Source: Primulina eburnea
Taxonomy: Eukaryota > Streptophyta > Magnoliopsida > Lamiales > Gesneriaceae
Direction of reading: 5' to 3'
Length of the DNA stretch: 64,000 nt
Assembly (NCBI RefSeq): GCF_022965805.1
Contig: NC_133101.1
Location: forward strand, 434,001-498,000
The notes below the pieces were generated by a model. That model had not been told where the DNA came from and did no database searches. It worked only from the letters and a program-made list of their open reading frames with translations. A program made the position numbers and the translations under genes. Below, one piece after another: positions 32,989 to 45,646 of this stretch (position 1 is the first letter of the stretch; every line of letters begins with the position of its first letter).

Positions 32989-35900
32989 ATGGATCTAAAA
33001 GCTTCTTCTCAAGACCTTTCACCCTCCGATTGCGCCAGTGATTCCGAGGAGAAAGAAATCAGTGAAGGGGAGGATGAGGATGATGATCGTAACCATAAGC
33101 ATCGCAAGCGAGAGGCAGGCTCTGAACCACTGGATGGTGATTTTCTAAATCAAGTTTCAACAAGACCATATAGGAAAAGGAAGCCTTTTGATAATGGATT
33201 TCCTTACAGGGAAGGAGATCCTCAATCTGGTGAAACCTCGAAAAATCATTATGGTGCCTCAGAAAGAAACTTCTCCACGAGATCTGAAAAAAGACGCACA
33301 AACAGGACCCCATTTTCTAGAGCTCCCATGGATTTTAACCAAAGAATTAGGGGAAACCAATCACTTTCAGCTGAAGCTGGCCATAAATTTGGTAGGGGAA
33401 TGGACCCTCTCTCCTGGGGTTTGCACAATTCCAGGCTTGGCATGGTTGATGTCACAACACCAATGGTCCAATCTGGACCTGTTCCTTCTGGCCTGCTTGC
33501 AGGAAGGGGAGTGGTAAACATTTCTAATGCACACAGTACATCTTGGAATGCATTTGGAATGGTTCCAGGAGTACCAAATGGTGGGATTGATGGACTTCGC
33601 CACTTGGGTTTACAAGGGGCCTTGAGACAATCTATTAATCCTGCAATGAATATTGGCCTACCTCGGCAACGTTGTAGAGACTTCGAGGAGCGTGGTTTTT
33701 GCTTAAGAGGAGATATGTGCCCGATGGAACATGGTGTTAATCGTATTGTTGTTGATGATGTTCAGGTACGTGGATTGGCTAGTTGATTTTTAAAAAAATT
33801 ATATTAAATGCACACATATTCAGATTTTTTTATATTCGTTGGAGACAATGTTCTAAAATTCGCTAACAGGTGCCTAGGCCGCCTAAGCGGATTTCACGGT
33901 GTCAACATAATAAGATGAAGTTTGGTGTGTTAGGATAAGCCATTAAATCGTATTTCTTGTTGGACTTTGGTTTAGAGTCAATAAAAAAAATATTGTTCAT
34001 TTTTTTAGTTGGGTTTTAATTTAAATTAGAAGCCCAAAAAACTTTTTCATTAAAAATTTTCCAAAAACAAAGCCCAAAAAATAATAATATAATAATTTTT
34101 CATATGTCTAGAGCCGACTAGTACTTTTTCGGTATGGTCGGCCGGTGCCTAGCACCTAGGCAGCCGTACAGGCCAGTTTTTAGAACACTGCTTGGAGATA
34201 TATGGTTTTATGCACTAGTTAATATTCTGCAACAATGTTCTGCCTGTCAATATCATATTATGTTATTGCTGGACAAGATGCATGGCTTTTGTGGTTATTC
34301 AAATCAGCAATCTGTTTTGACTCTCAAGCTACGAATTTCATCCGCTTGCCTTTTATTTATCTTTTTAGAGTTTAGACTTTTATGCTAGCGCCATTGTCCA
34401 TGCATGTAAAGTTGGCCATAATGAAGATAACCTAAAAAATTTCCAACGTCAAAGCATACGGCTACTTAGAGATAAGGAATCATCATTTGAATTTGTTGTT
34501 TTCGTGGAACCGTAGAAATAGGAATATCCCCTGGCTTTATTTTTTTACAAAGGCAAGACTACAGCCCTGCAATGTATTACCATTACTAAGGAATCAGAGG
34601 TGTGTATAATGGTCTCACTTCTCACCTATAATTCACATGCATAGTAATCACTTTCGAAATAGAGATACAATTGTTACCACTTTGTACACGTGGATTAATA
34701 TTTTAGTGAGAACTGAACTACAGAAACATTATTGGAGGCTTGAAATTGTTTCAGTCTTTCAAAGTTGGGCTTTTGGCTGATTTAATCCATTCATTCCTGG
34801 TGTTTCTCATTTATGATTTGGGGCAAATGGATTGTATAGTCTTCCTGAGCTACTCTCAGTTTTTTTTACGTTCTTGAACTTAGCATCTTTGAATTTTCCC
34901 TTCTATAATCCACTCTTAATGCATGTTTGTGTTCGTGGGGTTTAACGTGTTACCGATCACTTGCTATGATTAATATTGTTGTTTAAAAATGGATAGTTGT
35001 GCACTTTACTTGGGAGTTTGGAATGCTTTGTCATGCTTCAGTATAAGTTGTTTGTATTTTTTCAATCAGACCTTTACTTGATTGCAAATGTTAGAACTGC
35101 TTGATTAAATATTATCCGTGAAACTGCAGAGCCTTTCGCAATTCAACCTCCCTGTTTCACTTCCTGGCTCACAGCTTCTGGGAACTTCTGGGAATGGAGC
35201 TTTACCTGTAATTAGCACTTCCTCCAGCTCATTAGCTAAAAACAAGGCTTTTCCTGTGACAAGTGGCAGGCCTGGAATTATGGAAGATGGTTTGGGGCTT
35301 AATGGTGGTTTTGTGGGTGGCTTTGTGGCAGTGGGATCTGATGTTTATGATCCAGATCAACCTTTGTGGACAAATAATAATTCTGAAGCATCAGCATCAC
35401 TACTGGCAGTTAATGGATCAAATGTTGGTATTAAAGAGTCTTTTCTGGATATAGACCCGTCTGGTCAGAAACAAATTGAATCATATGAAGGCTATGATGA
35501 GAAACCAATCACAAGTGCTTGCACTTCTTTATCTCAAAGTTTGTCTGGTTGGGGAAAACTAGCTAGTTCCAAAAACAGATTCGGCCAGAAAAATAAAATT
35601 GATTCTACAGGGGCATCTCCTAGTTCTATTGATCGAGAAATCAGAAGTGAGGAGGTAGCTATTGTTGGTTTTGAAGCTGTGTCCCAAGGAAAGGGAATGA
35701 ATGTAAATGATAATGCTCCACAAGTTAAGGAATTGTCTCTAAAGCCACATAGAGATTCAATATCTAATGTTCGGAAACCATCTCAGAAAGCAGTTCGAAC
35801 TCTATTTGTTAATGGCATTCCTCTAAAAGACAACAGAAAGGAAGCCCTTCTTTCACATTTTCAGAAATTTGGGGAAGTCATTGATATTTATATTCCAATG

Positions 35901-38357
35901 AACAGTGAACGGGCGTTTGTTCAATTTTCGAAAAGGGAAGAAGCAGAAGCTGCATTGACGGCACCTGATGCGATTATGGGCAATAGATTTATCAAGCTTT
36001 GGTGGGCAAATCGAGATAATACTATTGCTCATGGATTAAGAGGCAACAGTGGTTTACCAATAATGTCTCGAAGAAAGATAGATATTCCTGCGCCCAATGG
36101 AAGAAAAGAAAATCTTCATGCTGCAGGTGGCAAGGATGATAATGCCCATCCTTCTGTTGCTCAAGTGCCGATCTACGATCATCTCAAACCCATGGCTGCT
36201 AAAGTTTCCAAAACCCCTCCACAACAAAAGAAATTAGAGAATTTAGAGCTTTTGAAAGAAGAACTTCGTAAGAAGCAAGAGATGCTTGATCAAAAACGAA
36301 ATGAGTTTCGGCTTCAGTTAGACAAACTTGTGAAACAAGTAAGCCTGATTTATTTTAGATTAATCTAGAGGAAATAACCTTAATTTTGGACCCTCAGTTC
36401 TTTACTTCTGAAGCTGACAGATGTTTTATGTTTAGAGCTTTGCTAGAATTGGGTCTCTAGTTGTAGAGCTTGTAAATGAGCAGGAGTATGGCTGAATATG
36501 GGGGGTGATGAGTGGCATGAGAATAGTTAAAGAGCCGTGTATTCCTAGGTGGTTGGCTGTGAATGTGATTGGGAGGTGCCCTCCTCTACCAGTTGCAAAA
36601 TTTAATATAAAAACTATGGGATGATGGAGAAATATGTTTAGAAAAGAAGTGATATATCTCAAACAGTGTGTTCATTATCATGTTTTCTGCATTCATTTGA
36701 ATTACTATTTTCCTTCTTTATAAGTGATTAAATTCCACATCCAAAATATTATTCAACCTCTAATATTGGTCGCAAGTATTTTGCTGCTCTCAATTTTTCA
36801 TTCTTTGCAGTCTGCAGGTGTCAAAGATGTTACAATATCAGATCAGGCCTTTAAAAGTCTTGAAGGTGGAACACCACCTGATAATGCAACAACTGAAACT
36901 ACAAAGTTACCTGATAGTCACGTGATTGCTAAGAACATTAGATCTGCTGAACATGCTGTGCAACATACTACCGCGTCAAAGCCTAATATCGTGCAGCCAT
37001 CAAGCTTGAGACAAATTCGCCAACCTGCTCTGCTAGGGACACCTTTTGTAGGAAACAGATTTAAGCTGGACAATCGACCCACCACGTTCAGAATTGTTGC
37101 GCCATTACCAAATGGCCTTGCAAATGTAATTTCTGGAACTCTTGTCGTTTTGTTTTCCAGTTGATTGAAAGTTTCCATTGTTTTGCCTTTATTCCATCGA
37201 GCTGACTGACCAAATGGCCACACAAGCATACTTCTTTTTTAAGACTCGACATGGTAATCCTAGCCAAATTTATACAACCACCGTTCTTGTTACTTTTTGT
37301 TGGATTTGGAGACCAAGGAGTGGAATGTAGAATTAATTTTTAGCCTTTTGTCTCGTCCACTTCCATAACCGTTATTAACATTGAGATTATTCGTTAGGTC
37401 GCTACAATGAAAGAACACTTCTCTACATATGGTGATCTTTCTTCAGTGGAACTGGAGGAGTCGAAGCTTCAGAAGATCAATGATAACTCAGTGCAATCTG
37501 ATGTTTCAGCTCTTATTTCGTTTACAACGAGGCGTTCCGCAGAGAGGGCATTCTTGAATGGTAAATGCTGGCAGGATAACAATTTGCAGTTTATGTGGCT
37601 TGCATCTTCTAATTCCGGAAGAGAGGGTGGCAACGCTGGTATTCCTTCAGATTCTTCTAACACGCATTCAGAAGCTAATGCTCATGTCCAGCCTGACAGA
37701 GATGCTGCCTCGTTTCATTCTCAGAAAAGTGATGCCTCGGGATGTAGCGAACCCGAAAACCTGATGAAAGAAAGTGGTGAAGAATCTGTGGAAAAGAGTG
37801 ACAGCGCTGGTAATCGTTCAACTTCTTCTAACATGCCTTCAGAAGCTAATGCTCATGTCCAGCCTGACAGAGATGCTACCTCGATTCATTCTCAGAAAAG
37901 TGATGCCTCGAGATGTAGCGAACCCGAAAACCTGATGAAAGAAAGTGGTGAAGAATCTGTGGAAAAGAGTGGCACCGCTGGTAATCCTTCAACTTCTTCT
38001 AACATGCCTTCAGAAGCTAATGCTCATGTCCAGCCTGACAGAGATGCTACCTCGATTCATTCTCAGAAAAGTGTTGCCTCGGGATGTAGTGAACCCGAAA
38101 ACCTGATGAAAGAAAGTGGTGAAGAATCTGTGGAAAAGAGTGGCAGCGCTGGTATTCCTTCAGCTTCTTCTAACACGCCTTCAGAAGCTAATGCTCATGT
38201 CCAGCCTGACAGAGATGCTACCTCGATTCATTCTCAGAAAAATGATGCCTCAGGATGTGGTGAACCTGCAAACCCGACGAAAGAGAGTGATGCGGAAAAA
38301 GGAGAAGATTTTCAGCCTGTTACGACCTTGGTTTCAAGCGAAAACAATGCATCATAA
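32989..38357 (+). CDS. zinc finger CCCH / RRM protein, C3H27 (RBM26/27) type
   Basis: Four exons (32989-33765, 35130-36338, 36811-37125, 37398-38357) join in phase 0 to 1,086 aa. Domain order: an acidic/basic N-terminus, then a CCCH finger at 229-248 (C-X8-C-X5-C-X3-H, RCRDFEERGFCLRGDMC..EH). An RRM at about 479-550 (TLFVNGIPL ... AFVQFSKREEAEAAL) is followed by a Lys/Glu coiled coil (about 620-662). A second, weaker RRM lies at about 750-840 (TFRIVAPLP ... ALISFTTRRSAERAF). A 57-residue tandem repeat makes up most of the C-terminus. This matches plant C3H27/C3H41 and animal RBM26/RBM27, nuclear RNA-binding proteins linked to poly(A) RNA decay. Intron 1 (1.36 kb) holds a MITE. No breaks were seen. 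Confidence 0.9.
33846..34190. mobile_element. hAT-like MITE in intron 1 of the CCCH gene
   Basis: The 345-bp element starts CAATGTTCTAAAA and ends TTTTTAGAACACTG. Its ends are inverted repeats with one mismatch in the terminal 13 bp. It is flanked by GTTGGAGA (33838-33845) and CTTGGAGA (34191-34198), an 8-bp target duplication with one mismatch, as expected for hAT. GCCTAGG-type palindromic words lie near both ends. It contains no coding sequence. Confidence 0.85.
37628..38290 (+). repeat. coding minisatellite, 171-bp unit, about four copies
   Basis: The marker GCTGGT recurs at 37635, 37806, 37977 and 38148, exactly 171 bp apart. Each unit encodes 57 residues, including SEANAHVQPDRDA, HSQKSDASGCSEPENLMKES and GEESVEKS. 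Copies 2 and 3 are nearly identical. Copy 1 and the C-terminal part of copy 4 have diverged. The period is a multiple of three, so copy-number change keeps the frame. Confidence 0.97.
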
Positions 38358-38893
38358 CGTCTATGCCTTGGATGGTGGTTCGAGTTTGTACAGCAAGGTA
38401 AATTTTATATCAGATGAATATGTAATCCACATGATTTAGTTGCTGCTGAGCTGTCTTCAGTTTTCTTTCCTCATTTTTGGAAAATTTAAGAGAAATTTAT
38501 AATTACAAAAGTGCTAGCCATCTGCAACTCGTGGTAACCTGTAATTCGTTGTGCTATTTCCATTAATTTTTTCTGCAGCGTGGATTATAACTAAAAACTT
38601 CTATATGGTAGGTGTCTGGTTTTGTCATGCTCCCTTGTAATCTGATAGGATATGCTGTTCAAAGTCAAATTAGCTCGTCTCGTTTCAAGGATTCGTCTAC
38701 ACGAGACTAGGAAGGATTTAATTTCTATATACACGATGCATTTCAACATTAGTAAGTTTGAATAAAGTGTATGACATTTATGTATGCTATCATGTTCAAT
38801 GCATGAGAAATATTTTTCCACACCCTCAGTTGTTAAGGCGCAAGCATGAAAATATTAGTAAATTAAACCTCTCAACGATATACATGAATTTTG

Positions 38894-39219
38894 TTACGTT
38901 AACGTAAAATCCATGTTAGCGAGTTGCAGCTGTTTCTCCACGGGTAAATAATCTTCCAACAATATACTCGTGCGATGCAGCACCTGCAATAAGACATCCG
39001 CAGAGTCATTCTCACTCCTATCGATCTGTAAATAATCGTCACTCTAAATGTGTGACCCAATCATGAATCATATTCGTTGATGTCCAAATGTAAAAGCTAC
39101 AGATTCCGCTGTTAGCGAAAAGGGTGACGGGCAGGTCACTCAACACACACCTTATCTCCGATCAAACTGGGTATATATTTGCAGCAGCTGCCACGTAACA
39201 AGCCTAGAAACCGTAATGC
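38894..39219 (-). pseudogene. 5'-truncated two-exon fragment of an unrecognised gene
   Basis: Exon A (39151-39219) begins after TATGCAG and encodes ALRFLGLLRGSCCKYIPSLI plus GDK, ending AAG|GTGTGT. Exon B (38894-39025) begins after TTTACAG and continues in phase 0 with DSADVLLQVLHRTSILLEDY then LPVEKQLQL, ending LT-TAA. The 125-bp intron and matching phase make chance unlikely, but no start or upstream exon was found in the AT-rich DNA beyond 39,220. It may be the relic 3' end of a gene, or a gene with a distant 5' part. It is tail-to-tail with the CCCH gene. I do not recognise the family. Confidence 0.4.
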
Positions 39220-41331
39220 CTGCATAAAAAGGAAACCCGCAAAGGGATCAACTGAAAGCTGAAGAAAAGTACGTGCAAAATCACTATTGTTAACCAATCC
39301 CCTACATCGAAAATTGCGACCGAAATAATATTTTTTTTAATTTATTTTTACGAAATAAATATGACGTTTTGAGAAAAGTAAAATCAATGAATCAGGATCA
39401 TTTGGTAAAATACGAAAACTTTTTTTATTTTTTGGAAAAAAAAATATGACAACTTTATGTTAGAGGAGAATTGTCCACATATTTGGAGTCCTTGTCAATG
39501 AATACATAGGTTTGTTGGTATATGGCTTTCAAATGTACCACGCGCGACGACTTTGAAAAGATAAAAGAGAGACAGGGAGCATATTTTGATGTGAATGTTT
39601 TAATGCGTATAATTTGGGCCATCAGTACTCTTCCATCTTATTCACTACGTACTCACGAGCCCTACTCGTATATATGTTTGTGTGTGTGTTCCCAAATAAC
39701 TCCCGGCCCCTGCCTTCACTGACTTTTTTTTATGACGTGTGAACATACTGTCGTTCATTTTTTTATAAGCCTATGAGTAAATACAATAATCTACAAAGTA
39801 CGTTAATCAGATAAATCGCATCAGACAAGTTTTGTACAGCATGTTTGCCCGAGAATGTGTTAGCAAGTGGAAAAAAAACATATGTTTACTTAAACACTCT
39901 CCTATTCCATCAACTCGAATATATCTTTAGGTCTTTCACTAAATTAAACACCATATTCATGCTTTTATGGATATCATCATTTTTTAGGATTAGTCAGACG
40001 AAACTCAGATACAGATTTATCAAAAATAATGATGGAGATAGACCGGACGAGTAGATCGATAGCTATTTTCTCCCTTAGTTTTTAATATTTCTTTTTTACA
40101 AATTTATAGCTTTTTCTTGCAGAGTACACGAGATAAATTACTCTGTGTTTCTGTAGTTTCATGTTCATTCACATGGGGAAAAAAGATCTTCCTAGGATTT
40201 TTTTACTGTCGTGGACAATGACTATTGTTTCATATAATTGAGATGCTCACAATTTTAGAGAAGTAAAACAATGTAATATTAATATATGTAAAATAATAAT
40301 TATTTAAAAAAAGTCAATAATGTACAGATTGACGGTGGCAATTTTCTTCATTATTTGACTAATAATGCCCAAAAATGTCCGATTATTTTTTTTTTTACTT
40401 GGATGAGTCACTGCCGGATACATTTAATCCGAATCCTTTCGTTGTCTTTGATCCTTTGTAAAGTTATAAACTTTTGTTATTTGTTCAAAAAAAAATGGCA
40501 TGCATTTCCCATTAATTAATGTTTCTTGTCTTAATTTGTCGGTAATTGATGTTTTTAATCACGCTAAGTAAATATTTTCTGATGTACAATAAACATTTTT
40601 TTTAGGAAAATAGGATGAATATTTTACTAGATTTTGTGGTATCCCAAGCAATAGAAATAATAAAAATGATTGGTATTAATGAAATCATATATGTAAATTT
40701 TTTTCTCAAAAAAAAGTTCTGAAATTTATTAGCAGATAAATAATTAAAACCTGCATAAGCACATTATCGACAATCCAATACATACATGCCTTTTTGGTAA
40801 TGGGATGGTATATATGGCGAATCAATATTTATATGTCTAACTCTGATCATTATACTGTATGATTCATTGTATTAATAGATACATTAAATAATACTATTCA
40901 TTTCAAAAAAAAAAATTAAATAATACTATTATATGGATCGGAAGATCATTTTCCATTGAAACACAATACCAATCAACATAAAATATGCAATTATCCTCAT
41001 AGATTTATACCAAGAGAGTGCTAGTTAATAATTAAGTGTTTTTTTTTTTTACAACAGCTGCTATCTTTCGATGCACATTAGATAAACACACGACTTAACC
41101 TAATAGACTGCAAATCACGTAGTGAATTACAACTTACACTAATCAATAATTATGCAAATTACACAGGGTGTATATAATATGACACGGGATGAAACACTAA
41201 TATGCTGATTATTATTGGATTCTAAAATACTCCAATGTCCCCATAAAATTTTCACAATATCCATAATACAAACATGATAAATTAATTAGCACACATGAAG
41301 ATACATTACGTATATATGTAATTACACGTAC
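39220..41331. other. AT-rich intergenic region
   Basis: No gene could be supported. There are several A/T runs (for example around 39,330-39,430 and 40,905). The last few hundred bases before 41,332 are probably the 3' UTR and flank of the LOB-domain gene. Confidence 0.5.
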
Positions 41332-41886
41332 TTAGCCGCTGCCATGCCCGCCACCGTAATGTGTGTTCTCTCCCGACGGATTATCGATCCATGGAGAAGG
41401 ATAAGGGAAGCAAAACCCTGAATTCGTGTCGAAAGAAGACCCACCAGGCGCTCCATAATCCGTATTCCTCCGCCCAGTATTATTATTATTGTTTTTATTC
41501 CTCGGAGGATTATGATTAAAATTCGGCGTGTTTTCGTTGGTCGCGAAGCGCATTAAATCGGCGTTCGTTGCATCCAGTTCCTTCTGGAGATGGAGGACTT
41601 GTCTCTGAAGAACAGAAATGGCTCCTACACAGCCGTAGACCGGATCCTTGAGCCGAGCCTCGGCTTCGTATGCGAGAGAGTTCACTGCATCTTCTCTTTG
41701 GTGTGGGGGGATTTCGTTCAGCAGTTTGCTAACGTTGCTGGCTCCGAAGATCTTGTGTACATTGGCGAATTTTGTGGGTTCCTCGGGAGGAAAATAGGGC
41801 TTAAAAATGCAGCCTGACAGGCATTTTCTCCTAAGAAACTTGCAGGCGGCACAGGGAGGGTTGGAGTAGCTGGAAGTTGATGCCAT
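41332..41886 (-). CDS. LOB: LOB-domain transcription factor, class I (LOB-like)
   Basis: A single coding exon gives 184 aa. The C block CAACKFLRRKCLSGC has C-X2-C-X6-C-X3-C (C12, C15, C22, C26). The GAS block contains FANVHKIFGASNVSKLLNEI, HQREDAVNSLAYEAEARL and the invariant DPVYGCVG Pro. The LQRQVLHLQKELDATNADL stretch is the class I coiled coil. Over the whole domain this is closest to what I recall of Arabidopsis LOB (LBD40s and class II look different), which acts in the nucleus at organ boundaries. The C-terminus is Asn/Gly-rich and variable. A CAG acceptor 11 bp upstream of the ATG (TTTTCAG|CTAGCAGA) suggests a 5' UTR intron, as is common in LBD genes. No breaks. Confidence 0.93.
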   Translation of the reverse strand: MASTSSYSNPPCAACKFLRRKCLSGCIFKPYFPPEEPTKFANVHKIFGASNVSKLLNEIPPHQREDAVNSLAYEAEARLKDPVYGCVGAISVLQRQVLHLQKELDATNADLMRFATNENTPNFNHNPPRNKNNNNNTGRRNTDYGAPGGSSFDTNSGFCFPYPSPWIDNPSGENTHYGGGHGSG

Positions 41887-43366
41887 TCTGCTAGCTGAAA
41901 ATAATTACTCAAGGGGATTAAAATGTCGGGACTTGTGTTTCACTATTAATCTTATAAAATCTAAAAAAGACTATATATCAATCAAGAAATCTCGGTTTTC
42001 AATATAAATTTCACCTCAAGAAACTGAAAACTTAATTTAAAATTCGGTAAAAGAACTTAATTTTTCGATTCACCAATGCCTTGTTACATTTTGAATTTTT
42101 GGTCCACCAGGCAATAAATAGTCAAAGTAGTTGAAAATTTAAAGTTAATGAACCATAAATACCCACATGGTGTGGGAAAAATGTTTACTAGCTTGGAACA
42201 GGAAATTGCAGTAACTTTGATTTTTGTTTTGTGTTCTGAGTAAACGCCGATATGATGTGGAAAATGCTGATATTATACCAAAAATCACTGACGTGACCGG
42301 CACCATGCCCACAATTAGACCAAATAGTCAAAAATTAAAAGTTAATGAACCAAATCAAAATAAATTCCCTTAAAATAAAATATCTATGACATGGTTAATT
42401 ATTTGCTCTAGAAAATTTCAAGAAAACCATTTGGTTCTGATCATAATTCTGGTCAAGGATTGAGCGAGAAATGTACCCTCCAATCAAATACATGAATGGT
42501 AAGTCCTAAAAGATTTATATCAAATAGATCAGATTTTTTTAAGACTAAAGAAGCTCATGTTTGTGGCTTTTTTCTTACGGGTATAATTAATGTGCAGCAC
42601 AGAACCTAAGACTACTGGAATTAAAAAATCGTAACAATTATATATACTAGTAATTGCTAACAGGAACTTAAATCTAAATTTAAATTTGATTCACCCGTGA
42701 AGCCTTTTTTCCAAGGAAAAAGACATTGGAGGAAAAGTCTTTGTTTAATTTTGCAAGAAACAAAAAAATTAAATACGGCTATAATATTTTCAATTATTGG
42801 CATAGTTCCTCCTTGTACCAGCTCGAATCTAATGTCGGGATGATCAAAATATGAATCAGTTATTTCATAGTAGCATTATATCGATATATACATACGTACC
42901 TCTTTCAGTGGATCTATCTACACTGTCCGAAAATCTGCCTATTCCAACAACTTTACCTCAACTTTCTTGCAAAATATGTCTAAATTTAAAGAAAACAACC
43001 CTCTCCTCGATTTATCAGCTGCCCACTTTTCCTACAAGGATGATCCAGCCAGTTATCCATTAAAAATACACTATATTTCTTCTATCTATTTCCTGTTAAT
43101 TAGGCAAAGATACAGAATAGGAAACCCTAGCTAGACTGTCACCCTCTCTTCTGAAAGAAAGAGAGAGAGGGAGCTAAGAATAAATACAAAAGGAGTAAAC
43201 TTACACTTCTTTCTGTAGCCGCAGACTGATCAATCATGCAAGCAGTCTCTTGTCTAACTAAATGATCATGTGGTGGAAACTAGTGATCAGTGAAAACAGA
43301 TTTGGTTCCATGGGGATTCACGAAACTAGCATCTCTGATTTTTTTCCATGGTGCAAAATGATTTTA

Positions 43367-43893
43367 GGATGTTCAAATTTCGGATAAAATCGAAAAAATC
43401 GAAAATCTAAATCGAAAAAATCGAATACCGAACCGAACCGAAAGCCGAATTTTGTAATTCGGATATAAATGTTAAAACCGAAGTTTATTTGGTTCGATTT
43501 TGCATTATATATGTCAAAACCGAAAAAACCGAAATTTCATTAAATTAATAATTTTTTTATATATTAGATATTTTGATATGATGTTTAGTGAATGAAAAAC
43601 CATTTTGAATAATTTTTAGTTGATTGTTGTTTGTTTAATTAATTTAGACCTTATATTTAAATATTTTACTAAGAAAACAGTAAAAAATTAACATATTTTA
43701 TTTTATAATATATTTATATTATTAATTTAAATAATTATATCAAAACCGAAATAACCCAACCGTTTTGGTAGAAAATCGAACCGAATCGAACTGAAGAAAA
43801 ATAATTCGGATTCGGATTATATATTTCTAAAACCGAAAACCGAAATAAAAAATCGAAAACCGAACCGAACCGACCGACCGACCGACACCCTTT
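43367..43893. mobile_element. MITE-like element with CCGAACCGA repeats
   Basis: Both ends are rich in A/T-ACCGAA and GAATTCGG words. Left: GGATGTTCAAATTTCGG, then tandem AAAATCGAAAAAATCGAAA. Right: CGAACCGAACCGACCGACCG, then ACACCCTTTAA. The ends are loosely inverted (GGATGTTC versus GGGTGTCG). The middle is AT-rich. No transposase. The target duplication is unclear, so this is a nonautonomous DNA element by pattern only. Confidence 0.6.
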
Positions 43894-45383
43894 AATCACT
43901 TGTATATCAGAGCAGAAAGGTTTTTTTTTTTTTTTTTTGTCGTTTATGTATAACTATCGTGATTTTGGTATACAATGTTGTCGAAACACGGTCTTACGTC
44001 TATATCATTTATTTTTTTGACAATTTTGATTTCGTAATTTAATCGTTTTTATATTAAATCGTATAACTAAATATATAACGATACAATCAATCATAAAGAA
44101 GCCAGCAGAGATACCAAAATTACGATTAAATTTACTCGTATTTTGTACAATATCTCTGAGTGCTATTAAATTAGTTCCCTTTGCAGCGAAATTAATTTAT
44201 TTTTTATTAAAGTATCCAATTATAACTGTAAGAATGAAAAAGAAGTAACGGCGGTGTACAAAAGTGAGGAGATTAGGCAATTAATGCATGCCTCACCTTT
44301 AACATGCATCAGATCTCAAATCCTCTAAGACGACAGATATCGATGATCTTCTTGATTTTATTTGTTTCCTCAAGCACTGTTTTCCAATTTGCACTACAAA
44401 TAATTTGTCAGTAATCACGGTGGATCTAGAATTTCAATTATGTAGGATCACTTATAAAATACGGACAAAATATTAAAAGAACAAAGACAAATATTACATC
44501 GATTATATTCAACTAAACATAAACTGTATGTTTTTAAAATCGATGTTTCTTAAAATTTTCAAATTATTCAATAATAACATATATATACAAATATTTTAAG
44601 CATTTTCTCTTTCAATAAATATCATCAATATATTTGAGAGAAAATCATCATCTATTTTGTTCCGAAGCATAATTATGACGATATTCATAAGGATTGTAAT
44701 GACAATAAGAATTGTTGTTAAGATTGAAAATTGACCCTCACGATCATGAATGAACATCTGGAGCACGTGAAATTTACAAAACAATGGGTGACCCAATTAT
44801 GAACAGTCCAACACATAATGATATAATTTGAGTTTTGATATTATGTTAAGATTGATACTTGAACTTATAACTCAACCTAAAAAACTAGCTCAAGGAGGTT
44901 GGATTGTCAAAGTCCATATATGCAACTCTCAGGAATTTTATTCAACTGATGTAGGATAACTAACAATTGTAAATCATTCATGAAAGCCCAAAATATTCTA
45001 CTACTACATATTTAAGAAAATTGTAAATTTGTTCTTTTATGTCCATTTCTTTACGATTTTAATAATATATGTTATCAAATTTTTTAATTTTAGTTTGTTG
45101 ATTTTTTTGTTTTGTTGTTTTGGTTTTTTTCACGTGACGTTGCAAATACATTATAAAAATTACAAAAAATATGGTATGCTCGTACGGGGGAAAACTCAAT
45201 TCTGATAATATATATTGAGGATTAAATTCGCAAAAAATCAAACATAAATAACGCGAAAAAAAACAATTTTCTCCTTCATATTTAGGATTTCTCATCATTT
45301 TTTGGTACAAATTTTTCTCAATAGTACATTTATTTTGTTAAGGTAACTAGCGTCTGTTTCAGTATTATAAGCTGTCCCATCGA

Positions 45384-45411
<28 letters not shown>
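45384..45411. repeat. (TA)n microsatellite
   Basis: About 14 uninterrupted TA units. Open frames reading YIYIYI through it are artefacts. Confidence 0.95.
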
Positions 45412-45414
<3 letters not shown>

Positions 45415-45607
45415 TAATGCATTTTTATAGAACCCAAAAATGAATGCCCTGAAGAGAAGATTGCTTTTAAAAAAGCATTTTCCAGAATCCAAAAAATATG
45501 GCTTTATGAGCATGACAGTTTCAAGTCTACTTTCTTACAAAAGAAAGACTTTTTTCTTCACTTATTATACCCACAGAGCTGTTTTTACTTCTTCTTGTTC
45601 ACCCTAT

Positions 45608-45608
<1 letters not shown>

Positions 45609-45645
<37 letters not shown>
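45609..45645. repeat. (CA)n microsatellite
   Basis: About 18 uninterrupted AC units, flanked by unique sequence. A likely length-polymorphic marker. Confidence 0.95.
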
Positions 45646-45646
<1 letters not shown>

